Assembly (NCBI GenBank): GCA_017617615.1
Contig: JAFZVV010000011.1
Coordinates: 502,731-566,730, forward strand
Source of the DNA: Prevotella sp.
GTDB lineage: Bacteria; Bacteroidota; Bacteroidia; Bacteroidales; Bacteroidaceae
Direction of reading: 5' to 3'
DNA: 64,000 nt
Under the pieces are notes generated by a model that saw only the letters and a program-made list of their open reading frames with translations, was not told the origin of the DNA and made no database searches. Made by a program: the position numbers and the translations under genes. Shown in pieces: positions 29,133 through 37,448 of the stretch; the first letter of the stretch is position 1; each line of letters starts with the position of its first letter.

Positions 29133-29822
29133 TTAAAGCAGTTTCTTGGGGGTCTTGGCCACGAAATCCTTCAGGTAGAAGGGTGTGAAATAGGCCACGT
29201 CTTCATATTGCCCGAGGGCGATGCGTTTCTCTGCCAGCGGGAACATGTATTTGGCCAAGGGCTTCTTGCCTTCCAACAGCCGGGCGTTGGGATGGTCAAT
29301 GGCCGTCATGCACTTGGCGGCACCGTTGCCGAAGAAATACACGGGGTGCTCGTCGAGAAACGCCCGGTAGGTATCGCCGTCCACCACGTCGGCCTGAATG
29401 CCACGTACCTGATGCAGGGCACGGTCGTAGATGGCAGAGTAGACTTCCATGCGTCGGGCATCAATCATCGGGCAGAGCAAGGCGTCGTCTTCCAGTTCCT
29501 CGGCCAGCAATACGGGCACGCACAACAACTCAAGCGTGGGGATGGCAATCAGGCGCAGGTCGCGTCCATAGCACACGCCCTTGGCCATCGACACGCCGAT
29601 GCGGAGGCCAGTATACGAACCAGGGCCACAACTCACAGCCACGGCATCGAAGGGGATGGCGTGGTTGTCGGTGAAAGAGAGGGCCTCGTCAACGAACGAC
29701 CCCAGGCATTCGGCATGATTGCGACCAGTGAGTTCTTCCTGATGGAATATGCATGCCCCATCCTGACTCACAGCCACGGAACAGGCATCGGTGCTGGTGT
29801 CGATATTCAGTATGCAAGACAT
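29133..29822 (-). CDS. tsaB: tRNA threonylcarbamoyladenosine biosynthesis protein TsaB
   Basis: Partner of TsaD in making the t6A modification at position 37 of ANN-decoding tRNAs. The 229-residue protein has the ASKHA-fold opening ILNIDTSTDACSVAVSQDG and the conserved VSCGPGSYTGLRIGVSMAKG segment. Length is normal. It is the first gene of the minus-strand run that continues with DUF4290, murA, rimM, dxr and rseP. A -7 box lies 42 bp upstream, divergent from the yicC promoter. Confidence 0.94.
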   Translation of the reverse strand: MSCILNIDTSTDACSVAVSQDGACIFHQEELTGRNHAECLGSFVDEALSFTDNHAIPFDAVAVSCGPGSYTGLRIGVSMAKGVCYGRDLRLIAIPTLELLCVPVLLAEELEDDALLCPMIDARRMEVYSAIYDRALHQVRGIQADVVDGDTYRAFLDEHPVYFFGNGAAKCMTAIDHPNARLLEGKKPLAKYMFPLAEKRIALGQYEDVAYFTPFYLKDFVAKTPKKLL

Positions 29823-29863
29823 CTCGTGGAAATAATCTTTCTTATCCTAAATAAATTAAAGTG

Positions 29864-29901
29864 CAAAAATACGGATTTTTCCGCAGAATGTTGTATTTTT
29901 G
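29864..29901. promoter_or_regulatory. Divergent -7 boxes for tsaB (minus) and yicC (plus)
   Basis: CAAAAATA at 29864-29871 is the minus-strand box TATTTTTG for tsaB; TATTTTTG at 29894-29901 is the plus-strand box for yicC. The two are mirror images 22 bp apart, with CGGA and TCCG facing each other between them. Confidence 0.6.
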
Positions 29902-29989
29902 CATAAAATTCTAATGCCATCGGCAGATTTTAGGCGTAACTTCACACTGCGTGGCATTTATTTCGTATTTATTTAAAGGACAATTGGAA

Positions 29990-30865
29990 ATGATACAGTC
30001 GATGACAGGCTATGGCAAGACGGTTGTGGCCTATAAAGAGAAGAAAATCCACGTCGAAGTAAAATCACTCAACAGCAAGTCGCTTGACCTCTCTACCAGA
30101 ATCTCTCCTCTCTATAGGGAGAAGGAAATGGAGATCCGGCAGAAAATAGCCAATACGCTGGTAAGGGGGAAGATAGACTTCTCTATCTGGATAGAGAAGG
30201 AGGCGGGTACTGATGCCACGCCAATCAATGCTTTGCTGGTGGAGAACTATTACCGCCAGATAAAGGAAATATCACAGAAGATGGGCATACCCGAACCCGA
30301 AGACTGGTTTGTTACGCTCATGCGGCTGCCCGATGTGACGACCAAGAGTGAGGTCGAGGTGCTCGACGACGAGGAATGGCAGGTGGCATGCACGGCTGTC
30401 GACGACGCGCTGACCCAGTTGGTGGAGTTCCGCAAACAGGAAGGTGCGGCGCTGGAGAAGAAATTCCTTGACAATATTGATGCTATTGCCCAACTCCTGG
30501 CCGACATCGAGCCTTATGAGAAGTCGAGGGTAGAGAAAATCCGAAACCGCATCGTCGACGGTCTGGCTTCCATCCCTGAGGTCGACTACGATAAGAACCG
30601 CCTGGAGCAGGAACTGATTTATTATATCGAAAAACTCGACATCAGCGAGGAGAAACAGCGCCTGGCCAACCATCTGGACTATTTCCGCAAGACAATGGCC
30701 GAACCACAGAGTCAGGGCAAGAAACTGGGGTTCATAGCTCAGGAGATGGGCCGGGAAATCAACACTACCGGCTCGAAGAGCAACCAGGCAGAGATGCAGA
30801 ACATCGTGGTGCGCATGAAAGACCAATTGGAGCAAATCAAGGAGCAGGTGCTCAATGTGCTGTGA
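29990..30865 (+). CDS. yicC: YicC/YloC family protein (putative endoribonuclease)
   Basis: A 291-residue cytoplasmic protein. The ATG at 29990 is chosen because the family begins with MIQSMTGYGKT and an AAAGGA-like ribosome site precedes it. The N-terminal domain (about 1-155) carries VEVKSLNSKSLDLSTRI; the C-terminal DUF1732 domain (about 205-291) has LEQELIYYIEKLDISEE and EMGREINTTGSKSNQAEMQ. Recent work on YicC/YloC relatives reports endoribonuclease activity. It leads a plus-strand run with gmk and nadD, an order common in Bacteroidetes. Confidence 0.93.
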   Translation: MIQSMTGYGKTVVAYKEKKIHVEVKSLNSKSLDLSTRISPLYREKEMEIRQKIANTLVRGKIDFSIWIEKEAGTDATPINALLVENYYRQIKEISQKMGIPEPEDWFVTLMRLPDVTTKSEVEVLDDEEWQVACTAVDDALTQLVEFRKQEGAALEKKFLDNIDAIAQLLADIEPYEKSRVEKIRNRIVDGLASIPEVDYDKNRLEQELIYYIEKLDISEEKQRLANHLDYFRKTMAEPQSQGKKLGFIAQEMGREINTTGSKSNQAEMQNIVVRMKDQLEQIKEQVLNVL

Positions 30866-30902
30866 GCAATTCCCCATGGTCTCTCCAAAACCAGAGAATA
30901 TT

Positions 30903-31514
30903 ATGAAAAAACAGAACACAAAGAAAACAAAGCACACCGTCGGCAAAGGTGCTTTCATCATCGTCTCTGCCCCAAGCGGCTCGGGGAAGAGCACCATCAT
31001 CAAATGGCTGATGGAGAACCATCCCGAACTGAACCTCTATTTCTCGGTGAGTTGTACTAGCCGTGCACCGCGTGGCAACGAACAGAATGGGGTGGAGTAT
31101 TTCTTCATCTCGCCCGAGGAGTTCCGTGAGCGTATAGCCAGGGATGAGTTCCTGGAATACGAGGAGGTCTATGAAGACCGTTTTTACGGCACGTTGAAGG
31201 CGCAGGTGGAACGGCAGGCCGACAGCGGACAGAACGTGGTGTTCGACGTCGATGTGAAAGGCGGCTGCAACATCAAGAAGTATTATGGCGACAGGGCACT
31301 GAGCCTTTTCATCCAGCCTCCGTCGGTAGAGGAACTGCGCCGTCGGCTCACCAACAGGGGAACCGATTCTCCCGAGGTGATAGAAGACCGCTTGGCGAAA
31401 GCCGAATATGAGATGACCTTCGCCCCGCAATTCGACCATGTGGTGGTAAACGACGTGCTTGAGGTGGCCGAGGCCGAGGCGCTGGAGATTGTGAGCCGAT
31501 TCTTGAAAGTATAA
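30903..31514 (+). CDS. gmk: Guanylate kinase
   Basis: Phosphorylates GMP to GDP with ATP. The P-loop is IVSAPSGSGKSTI; SCTSRAPRGNEQNGVEYFF is the GMP-binding region; VFDVDVKGGCNIKK and the lid region with RRLTNRGTDSPEVIEDRL follow. I choose the ATG at 30903 (203 residues), although in-frame ATGs lie upstream at 30855 and 30876; those would overlap or crowd the end of yicC and add a tail not seen in the family. It lies 37 bp after yicC and 9 bp before nadD. Confidence 0.95.
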   Translation: MKKQNTKKTKHTVGKGAFIIVSAPSGSGKSTIIKWLMENHPELNLYFSVSCTSRAPRGNEQNGVEYFFISPEEFRERIARDEFLEYEEVYEDRFYGTLKAQVERQADSGQNVVFDVDVKGGCNIKKYYGDRALSLFIQPPSVEELRRRLTNRGTDSPEVIEDRLAKAEYEMTFAPQFDHVVVNDVLEVAEAEALEIVSRFLKV

Positions 31515-31523
31515 CCACAGGCA

Positions 31524-32138
31524 ATGGCGGAACGGAAAAACACCAAGTTGAGGACGGGTATCTTCGGCGGCACATTCAATCCCGTGCACAACGGACACGT
31601 GGCATTGGCGGCTCGCATCCTGAAAGCGGCGCGGCTTGATGAGGTATGGCTCATGGTGACTCCGCAGAACCCATGGAAGGCCGACAGGCTGTTGCTCGAC
31701 GATGACCTGCGGCTGGAGATGGTGCGTGCGGCATTGGACGGGGAGAAAGGCCTGATAGCCAGTGATTTTGAGTTCACCCTTCCCAAACCATCCTACACCT
31801 GGAATACGTTGCAGGCGCTCTCGGCAGCATTCCCCGACCGGCGTTTCGCCCTCATCATCGGTGCTGATAACTGGGCAGGATTCGACCGTTGGTATGAACA
31901 CGACAAAATCCTCGCCAACCACCGTATCATAGTCTATCCCCGCCGTGGCGTCGATATCGACCCTGCGACGTTGCCCCGAAAGGTGAGGTTGCTGCAGACA
32001 GAACTGTATGACGTGAGCAGCACCGAGGTGCGGCAGCGCGTGGCAGCGGGCTTGCCCATCGACCATCTGGTGCCTGCCCCCGTGGCTGCAATCATCGCCC
32101 AAAGAGGCTATTACCTCCCAAGCCCACAATGCCCATAG
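31524..32138 (+). CDS. nadD: Nicotinate-nucleotide adenylyltransferase
   Basis: Joins nicotinate mononucleotide and ATP into deamido-NAD in NAD synthesis. The nucleotidyltransferase motif GIFGGTFNPVHNGHVALAAR is complete, and VSSTEVRQRVAAGLPIDHLV carries the ISSTxIR-type motif. It is 204 residues long, the normal size. It follows gmk by 9 bp. Its last codons, S-P-Q-C-P and the TAG stop, fall inside a degenerate 9-bp repeat that continues past the stop. A bidirectional terminator follows. Confidence 0.95.
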   Translation: MAERKNTKLRTGIFGGTFNPVHNGHVALAARILKAARLDEVWLMVTPQNPWKADRLLLDDDLRLEMVRAALDGEKGLIASDFEFTLPKPSYTWNTLQALSAAFPDRRFALIIGADNWAGFDRWYEHDKILANHRIIVYPRRGVDIDPATLPRKVRLLQTELYDVSSTEVRQRVAAGLPIDHLVPAPVAAIIAQRGYYLPSPQCP

Positions 32139-32165
32139 AGCCCATCAAGGCCACAATACCCATCT
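32121..32165. repeat. Degenerate 9-bp tandem array spanning the nadD stop
   Basis: Five consecutive 9-bp units fit NNSCCAYNN: AGCCCACAA, TGCCCATAG, AGCCCATCA, AGGCCACAA and TACCCATCT. The nadD stop codon is the end of the second unit. In the nadD frame every unit reads x-P-x. Confidence 0.6.
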
Positions 32166-32173
32166 CCCCCAAT

Positions 32174-32213
32174 AAAAAAACCATCCCCAGGATTTCCGGG
32201 GATGGCTTTTTTT
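32174..32213. terminator. Bidirectional terminator between nadD and the BACON lipoprotein gene
   Basis: CCATCCCC (32181-32188) pairs with GGGGATGG (32198-32205). Seven A precede it and seven T follow (after a C), so it can end transcripts from both convergent genes. Confidence 0.9.
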
Positions 32214-32227
32214 ATGATTAGCGTCAA

Positions 32228-33742
32228 TTAGTTGCCTTTCTCGTGTGAGAAGTAGATACCTCCACAAAGTTCAATGGTTCCCTTATAGGTGTCCTTGTAG
32301 CCAATCATCGTCAGCTTGTCGCCTACCTCGATGCCGGCAGCAGCAAGGAAGTCCTTGCGGAAGTCACCAGTGGCACCATAGCCGGGATAGCAGCCGTAGA
32401 CATACAGGCGGTTGGTTCCGTCGGTGATGTAGAGATTGCCAAAGGTTTCATTGGCAATCTCGTCGATGGTGCCGGTCACCATGTAGTACACTTCCTTGGA
32501 GTCTTCTTTCGTCAGGAAGTCGGCAATGCTTACCTCGGTGACGGCATACTTCAGTTCTTCGAATGTGCCGGAAACCATCTGCGGCGAGTCTTTGTAAGCG
32601 CCACGTTGACCCACGACGGTGACGATGTCACCAACCTTGGCACCTGCCTCGATGAAGCCTTCTGCACGGTATACAAGCACGTTGCCTGTGTAGTCGCTGA
32701 TGTAGAAACTCTTGCCCTGCTTGTCGCTGGTGTAGAGTTCTGTAATCACACCGGTGATGCGATACTGGCTTGTGCTCACCTCTGCATCGAGGAATTCCTC
32801 AACGGTCACCGCTACGATGGCACCCTTCTGGGTGATGGTAGCCTCGGCAGAGTAGTTCTTATTGCCGTCGGTGGTGTTGAAGTGCACCGTGGCACTGCGG
32901 TCACCACCAGCATTGGGCAGAGCGCGGAAGGTGACGGTAGGATTCCCACCAACCGTAGACGATACGACACCAAGCCAGCTCTGGGCCTCTGCAGGGATGT
33001 CTACTGCCACGCCCGTGCCCTTGCAGGTGAGGTGGGCTACGATCTCGCCGCCTTCGAGAGGCAGCTCGTCGGTCTTGACACCAGCCACGGTGAGCGAGTC
33101 GCACTTGATGAGTGACTTCTCTATCTTCACTACGGTGACGTCGACCAGTTCCACCGTTCCGTTATAGGTGGTCTTCGGGCCTTCTACGGTAATCTGGTCG
33201 CCCACTTCGAGACCCCAGCTGAGGAAGTTCTTGGTGCCGCCTTTCGAGTCGAGCGTACCATAGATATATACCTCGCCGGTGCCGTCGTTCAGGTACCAGT
33301 TGCCGTAAGTGGTGTTCACAATCTTGGTCACCGTACCTGTCACGCGGTAGGTCTTCGAGTCGGGACCTGCCAATACTTCGGCACAGGTGGCGTTCGATAC
33401 GGTGGCGATGCCCTGGATGATGTTGATGCGCTGGATCTTGCCCTCGCAGTTGATCAGCACCTCTGCCGTACGTCCTTCACCGGCATCGGCAGAGAAAGTA
33501 ATGGTTCCGTTGCCTGTGCCAGAGGCGGGCGACACGGTAAGCCACTCGGGAACATCGGTAACTGTCCAACTGCCATTGGCAATAATATCGATGGATGTAG
33601 AGCCACCGTTGGGATTGAGGCTCACATACGACTGCGATACACGGATTTCGTCGAGGTAAGTCGGGTCATTGTCATCGGAACAGCCAGTGAAGACCGCAGC
33701 GACAACAGCCAAAAAGAACGGAATGAAATATTTAAGTTTCAT
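32228..33742 (-). CDS. BACON-domain lipoprotein with three OB-fold-like repeats
   Basis: A 504-residue lipoprotein; the lipobox ends at Cys21 (VFTGC, followed by SDDND, acidic residues that suit surface export in Bacteroidetes). A BACON domain (about 35-112) includes GSWTVTDVPEWLTVSPASGT. Three similar segments then follow with the pattern YRVTGTV...YGNWYLNDGTG near 130-215, YRITGVI near 320-410, and YYMVTGTI near 415-500; they look like OB-fold (DUF5689-like) repeats. A second BACON-like stretch lies near 220-310. It is 21 bp downstream of the Oar-like TonB receptor gene, so it is likely its cell-surface partner. The ligand is unknown; BACON domains often bind glycans or mucin. Confidence 0.8.
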   Translation of the reverse strand: MKLKYFIPFFLAVVAAVFTGCSDDNDPTYLDEIRVSQSYVSLNPNGGSTSIDIIANGSWTVTDVPEWLTVSPASGTGNGTITFSADAGEGRTAEVLINCEGKIQRINIIQGIATVSNATCAEVLAGPDSKTYRVTGTVTKIVNTTYGNWYLNDGTGEVYIYGTLDSKGGTKNFLSWGLEVGDQITVEGPKTTYNGTVELVDVTVVKIEKSLIKCDSLTVAGVKTDELPLEGGEIVAHLTCKGTGVAVDIPAEAQSWLGVVSSTVGGNPTVTFRALPNAGGDRSATVHFNTTDGNKNYSAEATITQKGAIVAVTVEEFLDAEVSTSQYRITGVITELYTSDKQGKSFYISDYTGNVLVYRAEGFIEAGAKVGDIVTVVGQRGAYKDSPQMVSGTFEELKYAVTEVSIADFLTKEDSKEVYYMVTGTIDEIANETFGNLYITDGTNRLYVYGCYPGYGATGDFRKDFLAAAGIEVGDKLTMIGYKDTYKGTIELCGGIYFSHEKGN

Positions 33743-33763
33743 AATTGCTTGATTCTTTGTTCT

Positions 33764-36700
33764 TTAATTGAAGATGTATCTTATACCGATAGCAGCATAC
33801 CAGCACTGGCCTACTGCATGGTTGGGTGCCCAGGTCTTGGTCTTGCCACTGATGGAAGAAGGCGTGGAGAACGTGGCATAGCCGTCGGCGTCTACACCCT
33901 CATATTTCAGGATGCGGGCCTCGGAGCCAATCTCTGAGTTGAGGTATTTGCTTACACCCCAGCTGGAGTTGAAGAGATTGAGCACATTCTTGATATCCAT
34001 GCTGAGTTGCAGCTTATGAGATGTCTTGCCCACGTTCACATGGAAGTCGTGCTTGTAGGCAAAGTCGATGCGGTGTACCCAGGGAGAATAGACGCTGTAA
34101 GGCTCGGCATACTCGCCCTGGTGGCTGCTCAGGTAACTGTCTTTGTGGACGTAGGCCATGAAGCGCTGGGCATCGTCTTCGGAGACAAAGCGGAACTGCT
34201 TGTTGGCTACCTCGGCGTCTGTCGGGATATAGAGGGCATCGTAGTTGTAGCCGTCGCTGTTCATGTCGTTGACCATCATGTAGGAGTAGTTGTATCCTCC
34301 GCGCCAGGTCTCATAGATGAAGCTGTAGTGGTTGCCGCTCTTGTCGTGTATGGTGGCATTGGCCACGATACGGTCGGGAGTGACATACTGCGAGTTGTGC
34401 AGCTTGATGTTGTTGGGACCCTCCACTGTAGGAACGTAAGTGAAGGCCGACTCAGCAGCGGAACCTGGCATACCGGTCACTTCCTTCGATACGGTGTGCG
34501 TGTAGGCGGCCATCAGGTTCAGCCACTCAAACGGCTGGGCGGTCAGCGTCACGTTGGCAGACCATCCGTAACCCTTGCTGGTGTTCTCGAGCACGAAGGC
34601 CTTGGTGCCTGTGCGGAATCCTGCGGGGAAGATGGGACGGTTGTCCACGCCATTGAAACGGGCGAAGCCACCTACGGAAGGAATGGCCCAGTCGGAGATG
34701 CAGTTGTCGTGAATCTTCTTGTTGTAGATACCCTCAACAGTGACGGTGAAGGGGAAGTTCACTGGAATCTGGTAGTCGACGGCGATGGAGGTCTTCCATA
34801 CCTGAGGCATCTTGAAGTCGGGGTCGACGGCAGAGATAGACGATGGAACGGTACCCATCTCAGGGGTCACATGTGAGGGATAACCCATGGCGAAGAGCTT
34901 GTTCTGCAGGGCAGCGATGGTAGCCTTGCCGTTCTCTGTCACCAGACCACCGGCAAACTGGCTCATGTCGATGAAACGGTTGCCGCTGGCATCGGTAGTG
35001 TAGGCACCGGAATAGTTCTCGAAGCCCTTGACGGCTGAGTTGCTCTTGCCGTCCCATACCTTGGTCTTGCCGTTGAGTTGTGCCTGATACTGCACCAGAC
35101 CGCCATTGGTAGGCATGTTGGTGAAGAACACGAGGGGCAGACGACCAGAGAAGAGACCGCTACCACCACGAATCTTCAGCGACTTGTCGCCGAACACGTC
35201 GTAGGTGAATCCGAGACGCGGTGAGAGGGTGATGCTGCTGCTGGGCCATTTGCCGGTATCGATATGGCGGCCGTTGTAGTCAAGGTCGTAGATGGCCTTG
35301 TTGGTCATCAGGTCGCTGTTGTCGAAGAACAGTCCGTCGACACGCAAGCCGTAGGTGAGCTTCAGCTTGTCGTTCACGGTCCAGTCATCCTGCACATAGA
35401 TGCCGGCACGGTTGAACTGCACGCGGGCAGCAGGCTTCGACTCGCCGTCGTAACCATAGGTAAGGCAGACGATTTCGGGTGCTGCACCGTTCATGAAGTC
35501 TTCCATGCTGTTATAGCGGTAGTAGCCCGTACCATTACGCATATACTGGTTGTCGGCCATCTGGTGCTCAAAGGTGATACCTCCCATGATTTTGTGCTTG
35601 CCCATGTAGTAGGTCACGTCGTCCTTGATGTTCCAGATGGTGTTGTGCACGGCATTGTTCCAGGTGAACAACTCATAGCCAAGAGCCATGTAGTTGTTGT
35701 CGCCGCCATCGAGGATATCGATGAAGGGGAATTCGCTGGAGTCAGAGCCACGCACGTCGTCGAGTTTCGACAGTGTGGCGAGGAACTGGTTGGAGAGATT
35801 GTCTGTCAGGCGGCTATTCAAGTCGATAGACCAGGAATGCACGAGGTTGTCCATCGAATACATCGAGTTGGCAAACGACATTGAATACTGCGACATGCGC
35901 GCTCCTGCCATACGCGTGCCACCGTCCATGGAGGTAGCGTTGGGGGCGTTCCATATCGTGTTCTTCGTATAGTTGTAGCGCAAGGCCAGGTGATGCTTGT
36001 CGGTGATGTTCCAGTCAAGACGGGCCAGCAGCTTGTAGTTGCTCTCGTCGGCAGGGAAGCTTGTCCAACTGCCCGTGTCGTAGCCATACTTGTTCTTGAC
36101 GAATTCGGAGATGGTCCTCAGGTCGGCCAGTGTCGTACGTGAGAGGCTTCTTGCCACATCCTCCACGCCGTTCTCTGAACCACGCCATGAAGAAGAGATG
36201 GTCGGGGTCTTGATCATCTCGCCATTGACGAAGAAGAAAAGTTTGTTCTTGATAATCGGACCACCCAGCGACAGACCGTAGGTGGTCTGGCGGTCACGCT
36301 CACGGGCTGTGGGCAAGGTCACCTTGTCGACGACGTCGCCACGCAGGTTCTCGTTGCGGTGATAGATGTAGGCAGAGCCCTTGAAGGTGTTCGTACCCGA
36401 TTTCGTGATGGCGTTCACGCCACCGCCGATAAAGTTGGTCTGGCGTACGTCATAGGGTGATATCACCACCTGCAACTCCTCGATGGCATCGAGGGAGACA
36501 GGGTTGCCACCGCCAGGCAACTTATCCGAGAGACCGAAGTTATTGTTGAAGTTGGCACCATCGATGGTGAAGTTGGCCGTACGGCCGTCAGCACCGGCAA
36601 AACTCATGCCATTGCCACCATACGGGGAGAGACGGGTTACGTCGGTGATGCTGCGGCTCACCGTCGGCAAGTTAACAATCTGTGCGTTGTTGATGTTCGT

Positions 36701-37108
36701 CGATGCACCGGTCTTCTCGGCAGCAAACTTCGAGGCACGCCCAGAGACAATCACCTCGGAGAGTTCATTGGCATCCTCAGAGAGGATGACGTTCAGGTTG
36801 TACGTCTCGCCAAGTGCCAAGGTGACGCCCTTCACTGTCTTGGTCTGGTAACCGATGTAGGACACGGTCACCTCGTAAGGACCACCCGTACGCATACCCT
36901 GAATGGTGAAGAGACCGTCGATGTTGGTCACGGCGGCATAACGGGTGCCCGAGGGGGTGTGTACCGCCTGCACCGTGGCGCCGATGACTGTCTCGTTGGT
37001 CTCTTGCATGGTCACGCGACCGCTCAATGCTGATGTCGTGATCTGACCCTTCACGCCTGTGACGAGCACAAGCATGAGGACAACCAGAAAGAATAGTCTT
37101 TTCTGCAT
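33764..37108 (-). CDS. Oar-like TonB-dependent outer-membrane receptor
   Basis: A 1114-residue outer-membrane protein. It has a signal peptide (MQKRLFFLVVLMLVLVTGVK, cut near GQ), a carboxypeptidase-regulatory-like beta-sandwich (about 25-115, VTNIDGLFTIQGMRTGGPYE), a plug (about 120-260) with TFTIDGANFNNNF-type sequence, and a long barrel ending in YAAIGIRYIFN with a terminal aromatic-rich strand. This matches the Oar family rather than SusC, and there is no SusD-like gene beside it. A BACON/OB-fold lipoprotein gene follows and probably takes the partner role. Substrate unknown; peptide or protein uptake has been suggested for other Oar proteins. The upstream region has a minus-strand -7 box at 37173-37180. 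Confidence 0.92.
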   Translation of the reverse strand: MQKRLFFLVVLMLVLVTGVKGQITTSALSGRVTMQETNETVIGATVQAVHTPSGTRYAAVTNIDGLFTIQGMRTGGPYEVTVSYIGYQTKTVKGVTLALGETYNLNVILSEDANELSEVIVSGRASKFAAEKTGASTNINNAQIVNLPTVSRSITDVTRLSPYGGNGMSFAGADGRTANFTIDGANFNNNFGLSDKLPGGGNPVSLDAIEELQVVISPYDVRQTNFIGGGVNAITKSGTNTFKGSAYIYHRNENLRGDVVDKVTLPTARERDRQTTYGLSLGGPIIKNKLFFFVNGEMIKTPTISSSWRGSENGVEDVARSLSRTTLADLRTISEFVKNKYGYDTGSWTSFPADESNYKLLARLDWNITDKHHLALRYNYTKNTIWNAPNATSMDGGTRMAGARMSQYSMSFANSMYSMDNLVHSWSIDLNSRLTDNLSNQFLATLSKLDDVRGSDSSEFPFIDILDGGDNNYMALGYELFTWNNAVHNTIWNIKDDVTYYMGKHKIMGGITFEHQMADNQYMRNGTGYYRYNSMEDFMNGAAPEIVCLTYGYDGESKPAARVQFNRAGIYVQDDWTVNDKLKLTYGLRVDGLFFDNSDLMTNKAIYDLDYNGRHIDTGKWPSSSITLSPRLGFTYDVFGDKSLKIRGGSGLFSGRLPLVFFTNMPTNGGLVQYQAQLNGKTKVWDGKSNSAVKGFENYSGAYTTDASGNRFIDMSQFAGGLVTENGKATIAALQNKLFAMGYPSHVTPEMGTVPSSISAVDPDFKMPQVWKTSIAVDYQIPVNFPFTVTVEGIYNKKIHDNCISDWAIPSVGGFARFNGVDNRPIFPAGFRTGTKAFVLENTSKGYGWSANVTLTAQPFEWLNLMAAYTHTVSKEVTGMPGSAAESAFTYVPTVEGPNNIKLHNSQYVTPDRIVANATIHDKSGNHYSFIYETWRGGYNYSYMMVNDMNSDGYNYDALYIPTDAEVANKQFRFVSEDDAQRFMAYVHKDSYLSSHQGEYAEPYSVYSPWVHRIDFAYKHDFHVNVGKTSHKLQLSMDIKNVLNLFNSSWGVSKYLNSEIGSEARILKYEGVDADGYATFSTPSSISGKTKTWAPNHAVGQCWYAAIGIRYIFN

Positions 37109-37172
37109 AACACTTAAATAAAAAAATTAGTTAAAAAACATGGGCATCATTGCCCTTCATTCATTCTGTCAG

Positions 37173-37180
37173 CAAAAATA
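37173..37180 (-). promoter_or_regulatory. Bacteroidetes -7 box (TATTTTTG) for the Oar-like receptor
   Basis: CAAAAATA on the plus strand is an exact TAnnTTTG match on the minus strand, 64 bp before the receptor ATG. Confidence 0.5.
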
Positions 37181-37396
37181 CTTAAAATCATGAATATAAT
37201 TGTTATAAAAATGGAAAAAAGTTTGTTTACACATCATATAAATGATTTATGTTAAGTCAGCGTGCCTGTAGCAGGCATTCAAACCCATGTCTGCGCACCA
37301 GTCGTGAAAGCTGCTACACTATACATTATTATGGTATATATTACACCAAAAAGCAAAATAATGGGTATTTTATTCGTTTATTCCACTAATAATGAG

Positions 37397-37404
37397 TAAC
37401 TTTG
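37397..37404 (+). promoter_or_regulatory. Bacteroidetes -7 box (TAACTTTG) for pnp
   Basis: An exact TAnnTTTG match 44 bp before the pnp ATG. No clear -33 element. Confidence 0.5.
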
Positions 37405-37448
37405 CCCGATTTATTTTTCGATGTAACAAGAAACACAAGAATTTTTAG

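Larger units (their letters stand above)
37109..37448. other. Divergent intergenic region, Oar-like receptor and pnp
   Basis: This 340-bp AT-rich region holds -7 boxes for both genes. Near its middle a small hairpin (TGCCTG, 37263-37268, with CAGGCA, 37272-37277) stands out, followed by TTCAAACC and CACCA, which at first recalls a tRNA 3' end but has no matching arms. No small gene was found. Confidence 0.5.

Noticed and set aside
37263..37304. Possible tRNA 3' end (TTCAAACC then CACCA)
   Set aside because: No T-stem, anticodon arm or acceptor partner can be formed around it.
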